Of a DNA stretch of 64,000 nt, positions 1-8,126 are shown piece by piece (within the stretch, counting starts at the first letter, position 1; each line of letters starts with the position of its first letter). A program made the translations under genes and the position numbers. The notes under the pieces were generated by a model. That model worked only from the letters and a program-made list of their open reading frames with translations, did not search any database and had not been told where the DNA came from. Origin of the DNA: DASSSY01 sp035708205 (GTDB taxonomy: Bacteria; Bacteroidota; Bacteroidia; Chitinophagales; Chitinophagaceae); NCBI GenBank assembly GCA_035708205.1, contig DASSSY010000002.1, forward strand, positions 315,184-379,183, in the 5' to 3' direction.

Positions 1-62
1 ATCATGAAGGGAAATCTTTGTTCCGCCGTGTGATCTTGCAGAGCGGGAGGCCAAAGCCATGA
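1..62 (+). CDS. Possible 3' end of a gene cut by the left edge
   Basis: One frame is open from the left edge and stops with TGA at 60-62, giving about 19 codons rich in basic residues that end in GRPKP. It is too short to recognise a family. An 8-bp inverted repeat (70-77 with 93-100) follows the stop, as often seen after a gene, though it has no T-tract. Nineteen open codons can occur by chance, so this is a weak call. Confidence 0.25.
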   Translation, partial: HEGKSLFRRVILQSGRPKP

Positions 63-69
63 CAAGGCA

Positions 70-100
70 AAGCCGGGGTGGGTTAGCGTTATCCCGGCTT
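70..100 (+). repeat. Inverted repeat after the left-edge reading frame
   Basis: AAGCCGGG at 70-77 is matched by CCCGGCTT at 93-100, giving an 8-bp stem with a 15-base loop. No run of T follows on either strand, so a terminator role is only possible. It separates the left-edge frame from the recombinase gene. Confidence 0.35.
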
Positions 101-168
101 AAAGTAAAACGATAAAATGTTTTTTAGTTAAAAGACGTACATTAGCACAAATAAATGCTGGAAATATT

Positions 169-1071
169 ATGGGGCCGGTCCTGTTGACGGAAATAGACAA
201 TTTTAATCTGTATCTGCGCTACGAACGCCGCTTGTCACCGCATACCGTCCTGGCATATCTGACGGATCTGCAGCAGATGGCCGCATACCTTGAAACGACC
301 TATGGCATACGGGACTGCTCTGCGGTTACCGCTATACATTTGCGTTCCTGGCTTTCCGAGCTGAAAGGCCGGGGAATGGGCAACCGGAGCCTGAAGCGGA
401 AGATTGCCGCTTTGAATACCTTTTTCCAATATCTGATGGCCCAAGTTAAAACGGCCGCCAATCCTTCCGGCCATTTGCTGTTGCCAAAGACGGATAAACC
501 GCTGCCAAAATTTTTATCAGAAAAACAAACTGAAGGCCTGATAGGGGAATGGCCGCCTGATGATGACTTTGAAGCCTGGACACAGCGGCTGATCATTGAA
601 TTGTTGTACCAGACGGGTATGCGCCGTGCCGAGCTGATCGGTTTAAAAGGGAAAGATATCGATTATTCTATTGGGCGGTTACAGGTTTTTGGTAAAGGCG
701 GTAAAATGCGGCTGATCCCCTTGAATGGCAATCTTTTAAAAAAACTTAATCACTACATTGGATTAAAAAATAATAAATTTGTTTTACCGGTAGAAAATGT
801 CTTATCTTTAAGCTCGGGTAAGCCCCTGTATCCACAGTATGTTTACCGGACCGTAAAACGGTATTTAAGCGCGGTTACTACGTTGGATAAAAAGAGCCCT
901 CATGTATTGAGGCATACTTTTGCCAGCCAGTTGCTGAACAATGGTGCCGACCTGATGGCAATCAAAGAGTTGTTGGGCCATCAGTCGCTAGCGGCAACGC
1001 AGGTATACACGCATTTGAATATAGAGCGGCTCAAGGAAGTGTATGAGAAAGCGCATCCTAAAGCGAAATGA
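169..1071 (+). CDS. xerC: Tyrosine recombinase, XerC/XerD type
   Basis: Site-specific recombinase of the lambda-integrase family. The usual role of such 300-residue Xer proteins is to resolve chromosome dimers at dif during cell division. The N-terminal SAM-like DNA-binding domain covers about residues 8-95 and the catalytic domain about 115-295. All catalytic residues are visible: Arg152 (TGMRRAEL), Lys176 (GKGGK), His245 and Arg248 (HVLRH), His271 (LGHQ) and the nucleophile Tyr280 (VYTH). The next gene is hpf, an arrangement common in Bacteroidota, which favours the housekeeping Xer over a phage integrase. XerC and XerD cannot be told apart from one sequence, so the symbol is tentative. The ATG at 169 gives the usual family length. 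Confidence 0.93.
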   Translation: MGPVLLTEIDNFNLYLRYERRLSPHTVLAYLTDLQQMAAYLETTYGIRDCSAVTAIHLRSWLSELKGRGMGNRSLKRKIAALNTFFQYLMAQVKTAANPSGHLLLPKTDKPLPKFLSEKQTEGLIGEWPPDDDFEAWTQRLIIELLYQTGMRRAELIGLKGKDIDYSIGRLQVFGKGGKMRLIPLNGNLLKKLNHYIGLKNNKFVLPVENVLSLSSGKPLYPQYVYRTVKRYLSAVTTLDKKSPHVLRHTFASQLLNNGADLMAIKELLGHQSLAATQVYTHLNIERLKEVYEKAHPKAK

Positions 1072-1189
1072 TGCTTATGTGAAGGTGTATCTATCGGGGT
1101 GCAAAAGTATAATTCTTTAAAATAAACGCAATTGTCTATGCTCTAATTCGATTTTTATTTTATTGTTTAATCCCTAAAAATCAAGAATT

Positions 1190-1489
1190 ATGAATGTACA
1201 GATTCAAACCGTGCATTTTGATGCGGATCAAAAATTAGTGGACCATGTTCAGAAAAAGATCGGAAAGCTAAAAACCTTTCATGATAAGATAACCGGAGTT
1301 GAAGTGTATTTGAGACTGGACAGCATGTCTCAAAAAGTCAGAGATAAAGTAGCGGAAATTAAGGTGACGATACCCAAACATTCGCTGTTTGCTAAGTCCG
1401 AATCCAAAATATTTGAAGAATCTTTTGATAATGCCTACGATTCATTGGTGCAGCAAATTAAAAAACAAAAGCATAAAATGATCGCCTGA
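1190..1489 (+). CDS. hpf: Ribosome hibernation promoting factor, short form (HPF/RaiA family)
   Basis: A 99-residue protein with the single-domain S30AE/sigma-54-modulation fold. Family members sit in the decoding centre of idle ribosomes in stationary phase and block translation. The start MNVQIQTVHFDADQKLVDHV and the basic C-terminus (QQIKKQKHKM) are typical. The C-terminal dimerisation domain of long-form HPF is absent, so this is the short type common in Bacteroidota. It follows the recombinase after a 118-base AT-rich gap, which leaves room for its own promoter. A terminator hairpin lies downstream at 1584-1616. Confidence 0.93.
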   Translation: MNVQIQTVHFDADQKLVDHVQKKIGKLKTFHDKITGVEVYLRLDSMSQKVRDKVAEIKVTIPKHSLFAKSESKIFEESFDNAYDSLVQQIKKQKHKMIA

Positions 1490-1583
1490 CGGATTGTCGG
1501 CAGTGATCACAAGCGGATACTTTGTATCAAAATGCTTATTTTAAATGTCAACCGCCGGTATCGGTTGCAATATTCAGGAGAAG

Positions 1584-1616
1584 GAGCCGCAGGATTTAAG
1601 CCTTGCGGCTCTTTTT
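1584..1616 (+). terminator. Intrinsic terminator after hpf
   Basis: GAGCCGCA (1584-1591) pairs with TGCGGCTC (1604-1611), a perfect 8-bp GC-rich stem with a 12-base loop followed by TTTTTG. The T-run is on the plus-strand side, so it serves the recombinase/hpf direction. It lies between hpf and the convergent ABC-F gene. Confidence 0.8.
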
Positions 1617-1642
1617 GTTGATAGTAGGGAAGCATGACATAC

Positions 1643-3232
1643 TCAAAGCTGGATGCTTCGGCTGATATTAACTTGTTCCAAAAAGGTTTCATCGTGCGTA
1701 ATGACCAGCAATGTCCCTTCATAATTCCTGAGGACATGGGCCAGGATGTCAATATTCCGGATGTCTAAATTATTGGTCGGTTCATCCAGGATGATGATGT
1801 CGGGCGCTTTATTGCTTATACTGAGGCAGCAGAGCATCAGGCGCATCCTTTCTCCGCCGCTCAGGACAGAGCAGGGTTTATGCCAGTCTTCTTTTGTAAA
1901 TAAGAACCGGTGCAGCCTGATATTGATGTCAGGTGGTGTCAAACCGGCCGTATTGAATGATTGGGCCTGTTCGTTAACGCTAAGGTTATTATCGATCATC
2001 GAGCAATCCTGGTCAATGTAAACGGCCTTATTTTCGGCAACAGATGCGCTGCCGGTTTGTGGTGCCCGGGCGCCCAGGATTATTTTTATCAGGGTTGTTT
2101 TTCCCGAGCCGTTTGCGCCTTTTATGGCTATCCTTTCGCCACTCCGAATCTCAAAGCTTAGTGGCTGCTGCCATAAATATTGACCGTTGTCATAAGCGAA
2201 ATTAATACGTTCGGCGGCAAAAAGGACCTTCCCGGTATGTAAAAGGGCATGGTCAAATCCGAAGACCATCTGGTCGGTTGCCGGAATGGCGGCACGCAGG
2301 CCCTGAAGCTCTTCCCGGATATTCCCGATCTTTCCGGCATGCACGTTTTTCAGCTTTGCCGTACTGTTTTCGGCGCTGTTTCGAAGCGTGTTCATCATGA
2401 TCCTGGCCACGCCGGACCTTTCCTGCTTTCCTTTCCCCCGGCTGTCTGACTTTTGCTGCCGTTCTTTGATTTCGCGCTCCTTTACTCTGGCTTTTTTCAG
2501 GTCTTTAACTTTACTCTGAATATCACGGGAGAGGGCGTTAGCCTCGGTATTCTTTTGTTCGGCATAGAAATCATAATTACCGCCATATATTTTAATCCCC
2601 TTATTCGTCAGCTCACAAACAGTATCCAGGAAGTTGAGCAGCCTGCGGTCGTGGCTGGCAATAATGAAGGTTTGGGTACTGTTTTGAATAAATTCATATA
2701 AAATTTTTCGGCCTTCAGCGTCCAGATGATTGCTGGGTTCATCCAGTAGCACCAATTCGGGTTGATGAAGGCATATGCCGGCCAAGAACACTTTTGTTTT
2801 TTGGCCGCCGCTCAACGATCCCATTTTGCGGGATAAGTTTAACCCTTCCAATTGCCAGTTGCGGAGCGCTTCGGCACAACGTTCTTCTATTGTCCAGTCG
2901 TCCTGGAGTATTGTGCAATTGGCCTCCGAAACATTTCCTCCGAGTATTTCCTCAAGCGCATTTAATTTTTTATCGATCCGTAAAGCTTCCGCCAGGCTCA
3001 GGTGATTATACTGGCCGAATATTTGCGGAATATAATATGGTTGACTCGCCGTGCTCACCAAGCCGGTTGAGGGAAGCAGGCTGCCGGAAATGATCTTTAA
3101 CAGCGTTGATTTCCCGGCACCGTTATTGCCGATCAGGGCGATTTTTTCATTAGGACTGACGGACAAGCTGATATTGCTGAACAGTATATCCTTGTCGGGT
3201 TGGGTGTAAGACAGGTTTTGAAGCCTAAGCAT
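1643..3232 (-). CDS. ABC-F family ATPase (ribosome-associated, two nucleotide-binding domains)
   Basis: A 529-residue soluble protein with two ABC ATPase domains and no membrane segments, the plan of ABC-F proteins that bind the ribosomal E site and either rescue stalled ribosomes or protect them from antibiotics. Walker A motifs are at residues 35-43 (GNNGAGKST) and about 371-379 (GANGSGKTT). Both signature motifs (LSGGQ, LSGGE) and both Walker B sites (LLDEPSNHLD, ILDEPTNNLD) are intact. The inter-domain linker around residues 230-300 is long and very basic, as expected for the part that reaches towards the peptidyl-transferase centre. Sequence alone does not separate a housekeeping member from a resistance (ARE) member. 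The 110-base leader with a hairpin over the start codon resembles the regulation of resistance-type members. The start is the ATG at 3232. Confidence 0.92.
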   Translation of the reverse strand: MLRLQNLSYTQPDKDILFSNISLSVSPNEKIALIGNNGAGKSTLLKIISGSLLPSTGLVSTASQPYYIPQIFGQYNHLSLAEALRIDKKLNALEEILGGNVSEANCTILQDDWTIEERCAEALRNWQLEGLNLSRKMGSLSGGQKTKVFLAGICLHQPELVLLDEPSNHLDAEGRKILYEFIQNSTQTFIIASHDRRLLNFLDTVCELTNKGIKIYGGNYDFYAEQKNTEANALSRDIQSKVKDLKKARVKEREIKERQQKSDSRGKGKQERSGVARIMMNTLRNSAENSTAKLKNVHAGKIGNIREELQGLRAAIPATDQMVFGFDHALLHTGKVLFAAERINFAYDNGQYLWQQPLSFEIRSGERIAIKGANGSGKTTLIKIILGARAPQTGSASVAENKAVYIDQDCSMIDNNLSVNEQAQSFNTAGLTPPDINIRLHRFLFTKEDWHKPCSVLSGGERMRLMLCCLSISNKAPDIIILDEPTNNLDIRNIDILAHVLRNYEGTLLVITHDETFLEQVNISRSIQL

Positions 3233-3322
3233 AATTTCTTTCTGTTTATGAGTGATGCAATAAAGCCGCCAATGGTCTTGGCAGGCGGATTGGCCTGGTC
3301 GGAAAGAAATTATTGTTTACAT
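3231..3322 (-). promoter_or_regulatory. Structured mRNA leader of the ABC-F gene: start codon in a stem, start-stop mini-ORF
   Basis: Read on the minus strand, ATAATTTCTTTC (3313 down to 3302) is perfectly complementary over 12 bases to GAAAGAAATTAT (3242 down to 3231), and the last two bases of that arm are the A and U of the ABC-F start codon. The enclosed loop can form competing smaller hairpins, either CCGCC with GGCGG or CCAAT with ATTGG. Four bases before the 5' arm is the only AUG of the leader, followed at once by a stop (ATGTAA, 3322-3317). A ribosome held on this start-stop codon pair would cover the 5' arm and expose the real start codon. The structure is seen in the sequence; translational attenuation is inferred. 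Confidence 0.6.
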
Positions 3323-3349
3323 TTTACCCTGTTTCAGCGATTTTGGGCA

Positions 3350-3357
3350 CAAAGATA
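3350..3357 (-). promoter_or_regulatory. Promoter -7 element for the ABC-F gene
   Basis: TATCTTTG on the minus strand is a perfect match to the Bacteroidota -7 consensus TAnnTTTG. Transcription would begin near 3344, giving a leader of about 110 bases that contains the whole hairpin and the ATGTAA pair. No convincing -33 TTTG was found. Confidence 0.5.
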
Positions 3358-3570
3358 TTGTTTTTTAAGGACATGGCCGATAGCGGTGTGGGCATCGCAT
3401 TGATGTAATGTTCGCATATCGCTTCGGACCTTATATTTTTATATATTGTCATGGCTCAGGCTGTGTTGGAAAAACACAGGCCAAAGCAATAGGAACGAGC
3501 TCAATTTCATCCCAGGGCTCGGGATGACTATGAAACCAGAATTAAATTGGTTGAACAAAATTCAATTTAA

Positions 3571-3578
3571 TACTTTTG
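3571..3578 (+). promoter_or_regulatory. Promoter -7 element for the RsmI-like gene, probably leaderless
   Basis: TACTTTTG matches TAnnTTTG exactly. TTG trinucleotides lie 21 bases upstream (3547-3549) and 17 bases upstream (3551-3553), within the usual range for a -33 element. The predicted start of transcription, 5-7 bases after the box, falls on or next to the ATG at 3585, so the mRNA may have almost no leader. Confidence 0.5.
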
Positions 3579-3584
3579 TTTTTC

Positions 3585-4319
3585 ATGAATACAGCATCCT
3601 CCCAGCAGATAAAGCCCTCCGTAGGCATCCTATACCTGGTTCCGGTTCCGCTGGCGCCGGGGACCATTCATTTCTTACCCTCCGCCGTGATTGAAAAAGC
3701 GCCTCAGCTTAAATATTATTTTGTAGAGCAGCTTCGGACAGCCCGTCGTTTTTTGAAAGAAATGAACCGGGAAACCGATATGGACAGTATTCAGTTCTCA
3801 GAGATGAACCAGCATCGGCCGCCCAATACGGCTTTGCTCAGGCAATGGCTGGAAAAAGGCTTTGAGGTAGGGGTAATGAGTGAAGCCGGTTGTCCCGGTG
3901 TGGCGGATCCCGGCAGTGTTTTAGTGGCTTTGGCGCATGAAATGGGCGCACGCGTAGTGCCATTTCCCGGCCCCAATTCAATGCTGATGGCGCTGATGGC
4001 TTCGGGTTTTAACGGTCAATGCTACCGTTTTGTAGGCTATCTGCCGGTAAAGCAGCCGGACCGCAACAAAGCCATTAAGGAGATGGAACGGAGCTCGGCG
4101 CAGAGAGGTGAAACGCAAATATTTATGGAAACCCCTTATCGTAATAACCAGTTGTTCCAGGAATTATTAAGCCAATGTAAGGACCAGACCTTGCTGGGGG
4201 TGGCGGCAGGCATAACTTCAGCCAGTGAATTTATCCGGACAAGGTCAATCCGGGCATGGCGGGACGCACCACCTGATCTGCATAAGCGACCGGTGGTCTT
4301 TACGCTAATGTCCAAATGA
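3585..4319 (+). CDS. SAM-dependent tetrapyrrole-methylase-fold methyltransferase, RsmI-like
   Basis: A 244-residue protein of the COG0313 family, whose characterised member RsmI 2'-O-methylates C1402 of 16S rRNA. It opens with GILYLVPVPLAPG, the equivalent of the LYLVATPIGN segment, and has SEAGCPGVADPGSVLV (family form SDAGTPxISDPG) and FPGPNSMLMALMASG. It is shorter than E. coli RsmI (about 286 residues) and has LAPG in place of the IGN loop, as in a second short Bacteroidota subgroup. Methyl transfer is therefore secure, but the exact rRNA target is not. The ATG at 3585 is used because the frame upstream only adds a TTG within the promoter box. It is transcribed divergently from the ABC-F gene. 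Confidence 0.85.
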   Translation: MNTASSQQIKPSVGILYLVPVPLAPGTIHFLPSAVIEKAPQLKYYFVEQLRTARRFLKEMNRETDMDSIQFSEMNQHRPPNTALLRQWLEKGFEVGVMSEAGCPGVADPGSVLVALAHEMGARVVPFPGPNSMLMALMASGFNGQCYRFVGYLPVKQPDRNKAIKEMERSSAQRGETQIFMETPYRNNQLFQELLSQCKDQTLLGVAAGITSASEFIRTRSIRAWRDAPPDLHKRPVVFTLMSK

Positions 4320-4409
4320 ACCGGTATAGCCTATAGGCATGAGAAATAATGCGGCCATCATTTAGGAAATCAAAATTTTTCTGTTATTTTTACCCAAACT
4401 TTTTTAATA

Positions 4410-4898
4410 ATGAAGCTAATTTACGCTGCCGCTTTAGGTTTTGCCGCCCTTATTTTGGGAAGTTGCCAAAAAGATAAAAGAGATCTAAAAAACGCTCAGC
4501 CTTTAGAGCTGATTCCCATGCATAACGAAGCCAGGCTTTCGGATGCGGTATTGAATCAGGTGTCGCTTTATTATTTCATAAACTTAACTTCCACACATAA
4601 AGAATATGTGGCTGATTTTGGCCGTGCCAGCGGGACCGGTTACCAGCAGGGCATATTGTCCTCCACTGACGTGGCTTCCTTAAGTGCCGGCGAAAATATC
4701 AAAACATTTTACCTGGCATTCCCGGATGGCACTACCGACACTTTATTTGTCGATTACCAGTCCGTTTCCGACGATGAAGCGCGGCAAAATGCCTGTTATT
4801 GCAAGCAGCCGCAGGTTTCGGTACGTATCAATGGCCTGCCGGCCATACGCGCTTTTTATGATCAGGACAGCGTACCGGTTTACCGGGTAGTGAAATAA
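4410..4898 (+). CDS. Small lipoprotein of unknown function
   Basis: A 162-residue protein with a lipoprotein signal peptide: charged start, hydrophobic core, and lipobox LGSC with the lipidated Cys near residue 19, followed by QKDKRD. The mature part is hydrophilic and probably beta-rich, with a late CYCKQPQVSVRINGLPA segment. No known domain was recognised. The run of charged residues after the Cys fits surface or outer-membrane lipoproteins of Bacteroidota. It stands alone between the methyltransferase and the convergent TonB-like gene. A short palindrome (TGCCCATATTGGGCA) lies about 70 bases downstream. Confidence 0.75.
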   Translation: MKLIYAAALGFAALILGSCQKDKRDLKNAQPLELIPMHNEARLSDAVLNQVSLYYFINLTSTHKEYVADFGRASGTGYQQGILSSTDVASLSAGENIKTFYLAFPDGTTDTLFVDYQSVSDDEARQNACYCKQPQVSVRINGLPAIRAFYDQDSVPVYRVVK

Positions 4899-5090
4899 GG
4901 ATTCCGCTATACCATAACCCCGGACCGCTTCCGGACGGGAATTTTTTACAATGCCGTGTAATGCCAATTTTGCCCATATTGGGCATGGTGTTCAAATTTG
5001 TGTGATCTGAGGTTACCGGTATGGAGGAGCAAGCGCTGAGGACATAGCAGGTAAGGCATAATTTTGGTTATGCGGGCCTGCTGTGGCAAA

Positions 5091-5957
5091 TTAATGCGTG
5101 GTAAAGTCAAAGGTGATCGTTCCGAATTGCTCGGGCAGGGCGTTGGGCGCTTTATTAAATTTTACCGCTTTAAGTTTTTGAATGGCAAGGGCCTTAATGG
5201 TCGCGTTAGCCGCCGAAATAAGACTGTAATCGGTAATGTTGCCATTCCGGTCAACCGTAACTTTAAAAACGACCTTTCCGCCTTCACGGAATTTGGCTGC
5301 TTTATCCGGCCGGGATACCAGGAAACGGCCTTTCAGATCAATATACATATTACCATTGCCGCCGGGGATACCTTTGTAATTGGCTGCTCCCGGAGTACCG
5401 CCCGGAACGCCCATATCACCGTCGCCTGTGCCGATACCTTCGCTACCGCCGGCCTGGTCCCTCGAGGCATCATTCCCTTTACCGTCCCCTTTGCTCCCGG
5501 CAAAGATATATTTGGGCTTTTGAACGGTTTCTTTGTGACGGTTATTGAGGGTAGCGGCAGACGATATGACCTTGTCTGGTTTGTTATAATCGGGATGGTC
5601 GGACCGGTTATGGCGCTTATCGGTCTTGTTGTCATGAATGGCAACGGCGGCCGCGTCCTGATTGTCGGTAGTCATCAGGCCATGCAGCGCCGCATTTTGA
5701 GCGGCCCGGGCATTGCTGGCGGACGATTGCTGCAGGTTCGCGTCTGCCGGGGAACCGGTTTGCTCCGGCTGGTCAATGCCAAAGCCATCTTCTGAAGTGC
5801 CTAAATTGACTTCTAATCCCATTGGAGCGGAAGGCGCTTCCATAGGCATGCTGTACCTGTAAAACAAAAAAAACAATAAGAGCAACAGGTGCACGCCGAT
5901 GGTAATGCCGATGGCCTTTGCATTTTTCTGTTGTTCAAAATTCAGGTGGAATGCCAT
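5091..5957 (-). CDS. TonB-like energy-transducing protein
   Basis: A 288-residue protein with one N-terminal inner-membrane segment (about residues 17-36), a long low-complexity periplasmic linker (about 45-190, rich in Gly, Asp, Asn and Lys, with repeated GxGDG/GGTPG motifs) and a C-terminal TonB-type domain from about 205 (LKGRFLVSRPDKAAKFREGG, then VVFKVTVDRNGNI). TonB carries proton-motive-force energy from ExbB/ExbD to outer-membrane receptors. In Bacteroidota this gene usually follows exbB and exbD, but none is next to it here, so its partners must be elsewhere. The linker is Gly/Asp-rich instead of Pro-rich, as in several Bacteroidota TonB paralogues. A -7 promoter element lies at 6008-6015. 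Confidence 0.85.
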   Translation of the reverse strand: MAFHLNFEQQKNAKAIGITIGVHLLLLLFFLFYRYSMPMEAPSAPMGLEVNLGTSEDGFGIDQPEQTGSPADANLQQSSASNARAAQNAALHGLMTTDNQDAAAVAIHDNKTDKRHNRSDHPDYNKPDKVISSAATLNNRHKETVQKPKYIFAGSKGDGKGNDASRDQAGGSEGIGTGDGDMGVPGGTPGAANYKGIPGGNGNMYIDLKGRFLVSRPDKAAKFREGGKVVFKVTVDRNGNITDYSLISAANATIKALAIQKLKAVKFNKAPNALPEQFGTITFDFTTH

Positions 5958-6007
5958 ATTTTGCTTTTGCTAAAGATTCAATTGAATTCGTTTTGTTGGA
6001 CCATGGT

Positions 6008-6015
6008 CAAAAGTA
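6008..6015 (-). promoter_or_regulatory. Promoter -7 element for the TonB-like gene
   Basis: TACTTTTG on the minus strand fits TAnnTTTG. It would give a leader of about 45 bases before the ATG at 5957. No clear -33 element was seen. Confidence 0.45.
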
Positions 6016-6118
6016 CAGAAAAAAATATCGTCATAACCTAAAATTTGTGTAGAGAAAACGGCTGCCGGCGGACATGATTATGGAAATTTCATCAAAAAAA
6101 CTTAGTTTTATCGCTTTT

Positions 6119-6126
6119 TATATTTG
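6119..6126 (+). promoter_or_regulatory. Promoter -7 element for the M1 peptidase gene
   Basis: TATATTTG is a perfect TAnnTTTG box 22 bases before the ATG at 6149, giving a leader of about 17 bases. The upstream DNA is AT-rich without a clear TTTG at the expected spacing. Confidence 0.45.
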
Positions 6127-6148
6127 AAGCTTATCTAGTAATTATCTT

Positions 6149-8044
6149 ATGAACAAACCTTTATTAGCAGTTATATTGGGTCTTTTGATAGGCTGGGCGG
6201 CTTGCCGGTCAAATTCCCGTCAAAATCAAAATACCATGGAAAAGGTTGTGGCCGACACGGTTGGACAAAATGACTTTACCGACTGGCATTCCCAATCCAA
6301 TGCGAAAGAAATGCATCCGGAACATTTAAGTCTGGATATTCTCGTGAATTTTGACAAGCATCAGATCTCCGGCAGCGCTACATGGACGATCCGGCCGGAC
6401 AAAGGCACGCAATATGCCGTTTTTGACACTCGTCAAATGAAAATTGACAGCGTTTTATATGCCGACGGCTCCGTGGCTCCCTTTGAAATGGGCAAAGTCG
6501 ATTCCATCCTGGGCAGCGCTCTAAAGATCACGCTCAGGCCAGGAACCCGGCAATTGACCATTTATTATAAAACCGGCGCCGGCGCTACCGCTTTGCAATG
6601 GCTGACCCCGGCGCAGACCTTTGGCAAGAAATCGCCTTTTTTATATACCCAAAGCGAGTCCATTTATGCGCGTACCTGGGTGCCCTGTCCCGACGGGCCG
6701 GGCTACCGGTTTACCTATGACGCTAAAGTTACCGTTCCCAGGGGACTGTTGGCGCTGATGAGCGCCGAAAATCCCCTGGAAGCGGACAGCAGCGGGGTTT
6801 ATCACTTTAAGATGACGGAAAAGATCCCCGCCTATTTGCTGGCTTTGGCCGTTGGCGATATAGGGTTTAAAAAAGTGGACCAACGTACCGGGATCTATGC
6901 CGAGCCGGCTATCCTGGACAGGGCAGGGCATGAGCTTGACGGCATGGGCAAGATGGTCAATACGGCGGAATCCTTATACGGTCCTTATCGCTGGGGGCGT
7001 TATGACGTTCTGGTATTGCCTTCCGGCTTTCCGATGGGCGGTATGGAAAACCCGAGGCTCACCTTCTGTACGCCAACCATTTTGGCGGGAGATAAATCAC
7101 TGGTTAATTTGGTCGCCCATGAGCTGGCGCACAGCTGGAGCGGCAATTTGGTCACCAATGCGACCTGGGACGATTTTTGGCTGAACGAAGGGTTTACGGT
7201 CTATTTTGAACGCCGTATTACGGAAGCGGAATACGGTAAGGATTATGTGGCCATGCTTTGGACCCTGGGAGCGAAAGACCTGGAGGCCGATGTAAACCGG
7301 ATCGGCCGGGACAGCCGGGATACCTGGCTGAAAGAAGATTTAAAAGGCCGTGACCCGGATATCGGCTTTACAGATATTCCTTACGAAAAAGGTTCCGCGT
7401 TTTTATTGCTGGTGGAGCAGACCGTTGGCCGGGGGAAATGGGACGCGTTCCTGAACAAATATTTTAAGGAGCATGCTTTCCAGAGCATGACCACCGAGCG
7501 TTTTCTGAATTATCTGAACAAAAATCTCTTAAATGGCCATGACGACTGGAAGAAAGCCATTGATATCAATGCCTGGATTTATGCCCCGGGCATTCCGGCC
7601 AATATGCCTCATGTGCAGAATCCGAGGTTTGTAAAAGTGGACAGCACGGTAAAAGCTTTTTTAAAGCATACCCCGGCAAAGGATCTGCCAACCAAGGGCT
7701 GGAGCACTTATGAGTGGCTTCATTTCCTTGGCGAGCTGCCGGCAGACCTGGCCTACGATCAGATGCGGGCGCTTGATGAAACCTTTAAATTTACCCAAAC
7801 GGGGAACAGTGAAATTGCCGACGTATGGTTTTTACATGCCCTGCAGTCTCGATATACACCGGCTTACCCGGCTATGAAACAGTTCCTGTATGTTACGGGA
7901 AGGGAAAAATTCCTGGAGCCATTATACCGGGAAATGACGCGTACTCCCGAAGGCAGGAAAATGGCCTCTGAAATTTATAAAATCGCCCGGCCCAATTATC
8001 ATCCTCTGGCGCAAAAAGACATTGATCATATCCTGGGACAATAA
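6149..8044 (+). CDS. M1 family zinc aminopeptidase, probable lipoprotein
   Basis: A 631-residue metallopeptidase of the M1/leukotriene A4 hydrolase-like group, which removes N-terminal residues from peptides. The zinc site is complete: His324-Glu325-x-x-His328 (HELAH) followed 18 residues later by Glu347 in NEGFTVYFE. The exopeptidase motif GGMEN is near residue 299. The C-terminal 150 residues match the helical LTA4-hydrolase C-terminal domain, so the order is N-terminal beta-domain, catalytic domain, helical domain. A signal peptide ends in a lipobox (WAAC, Cys at about 19), suggesting a membrane-anchored periplasmic or surface enzyme. It is monocistronic. Confidence 0.93.
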   Translation: MNKPLLAVILGLLIGWAACRSNSRQNQNTMEKVVADTVGQNDFTDWHSQSNAKEMHPEHLSLDILVNFDKHQISGSATWTIRPDKGTQYAVFDTRQMKIDSVLYADGSVAPFEMGKVDSILGSALKITLRPGTRQLTIYYKTGAGATALQWLTPAQTFGKKSPFLYTQSESIYARTWVPCPDGPGYRFTYDAKVTVPRGLLALMSAENPLEADSSGVYHFKMTEKIPAYLLALAVGDIGFKKVDQRTGIYAEPAILDRAGHELDGMGKMVNTAESLYGPYRWGRYDVLVLPSGFPMGGMENPRLTFCTPTILAGDKSLVNLVAHELAHSWSGNLVTNATWDDFWLNEGFTVYFERRITEAEYGKDYVAMLWTLGAKDLEADVNRIGRDSRDTWLKEDLKGRDPDIGFTDIPYEKGSAFLLLVEQTVGRGKWDAFLNKYFKEHAFQSMTTERFLNYLNKNLLNGHDDWKKAIDINAWIYAPGIPANMPHVQNPRFVKVDSTVKAFLKHTPAKDLPTKGWSTYEWLHFLGELPADLAYDQMRALDETFKFTQTGNSEIADVWFLHALQSRYTPAYPAMKQFLYVTGREKFLEPLYREMTRTPEGRKMASEIYKIARPNYHPLAQKDIDHILGQ

Positions 8045-8126
8045 AAATTTATTTTTTAACCAACCATTTTGCGCGGACACCCGTCTTATTTTAAAGGAAT
8101 AATAAAATTAATTTCAAAATAAGAAC

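Noticed and set aside
5064..5795. A 243-codon plus-strand frame opposite the TonB-like gene
   Set aside because: It lies almost entirely on the opposite strand of a clear TonB-like gene with signal anchor and C-terminal domain; its translation shows no domain and is an antisense shadow.
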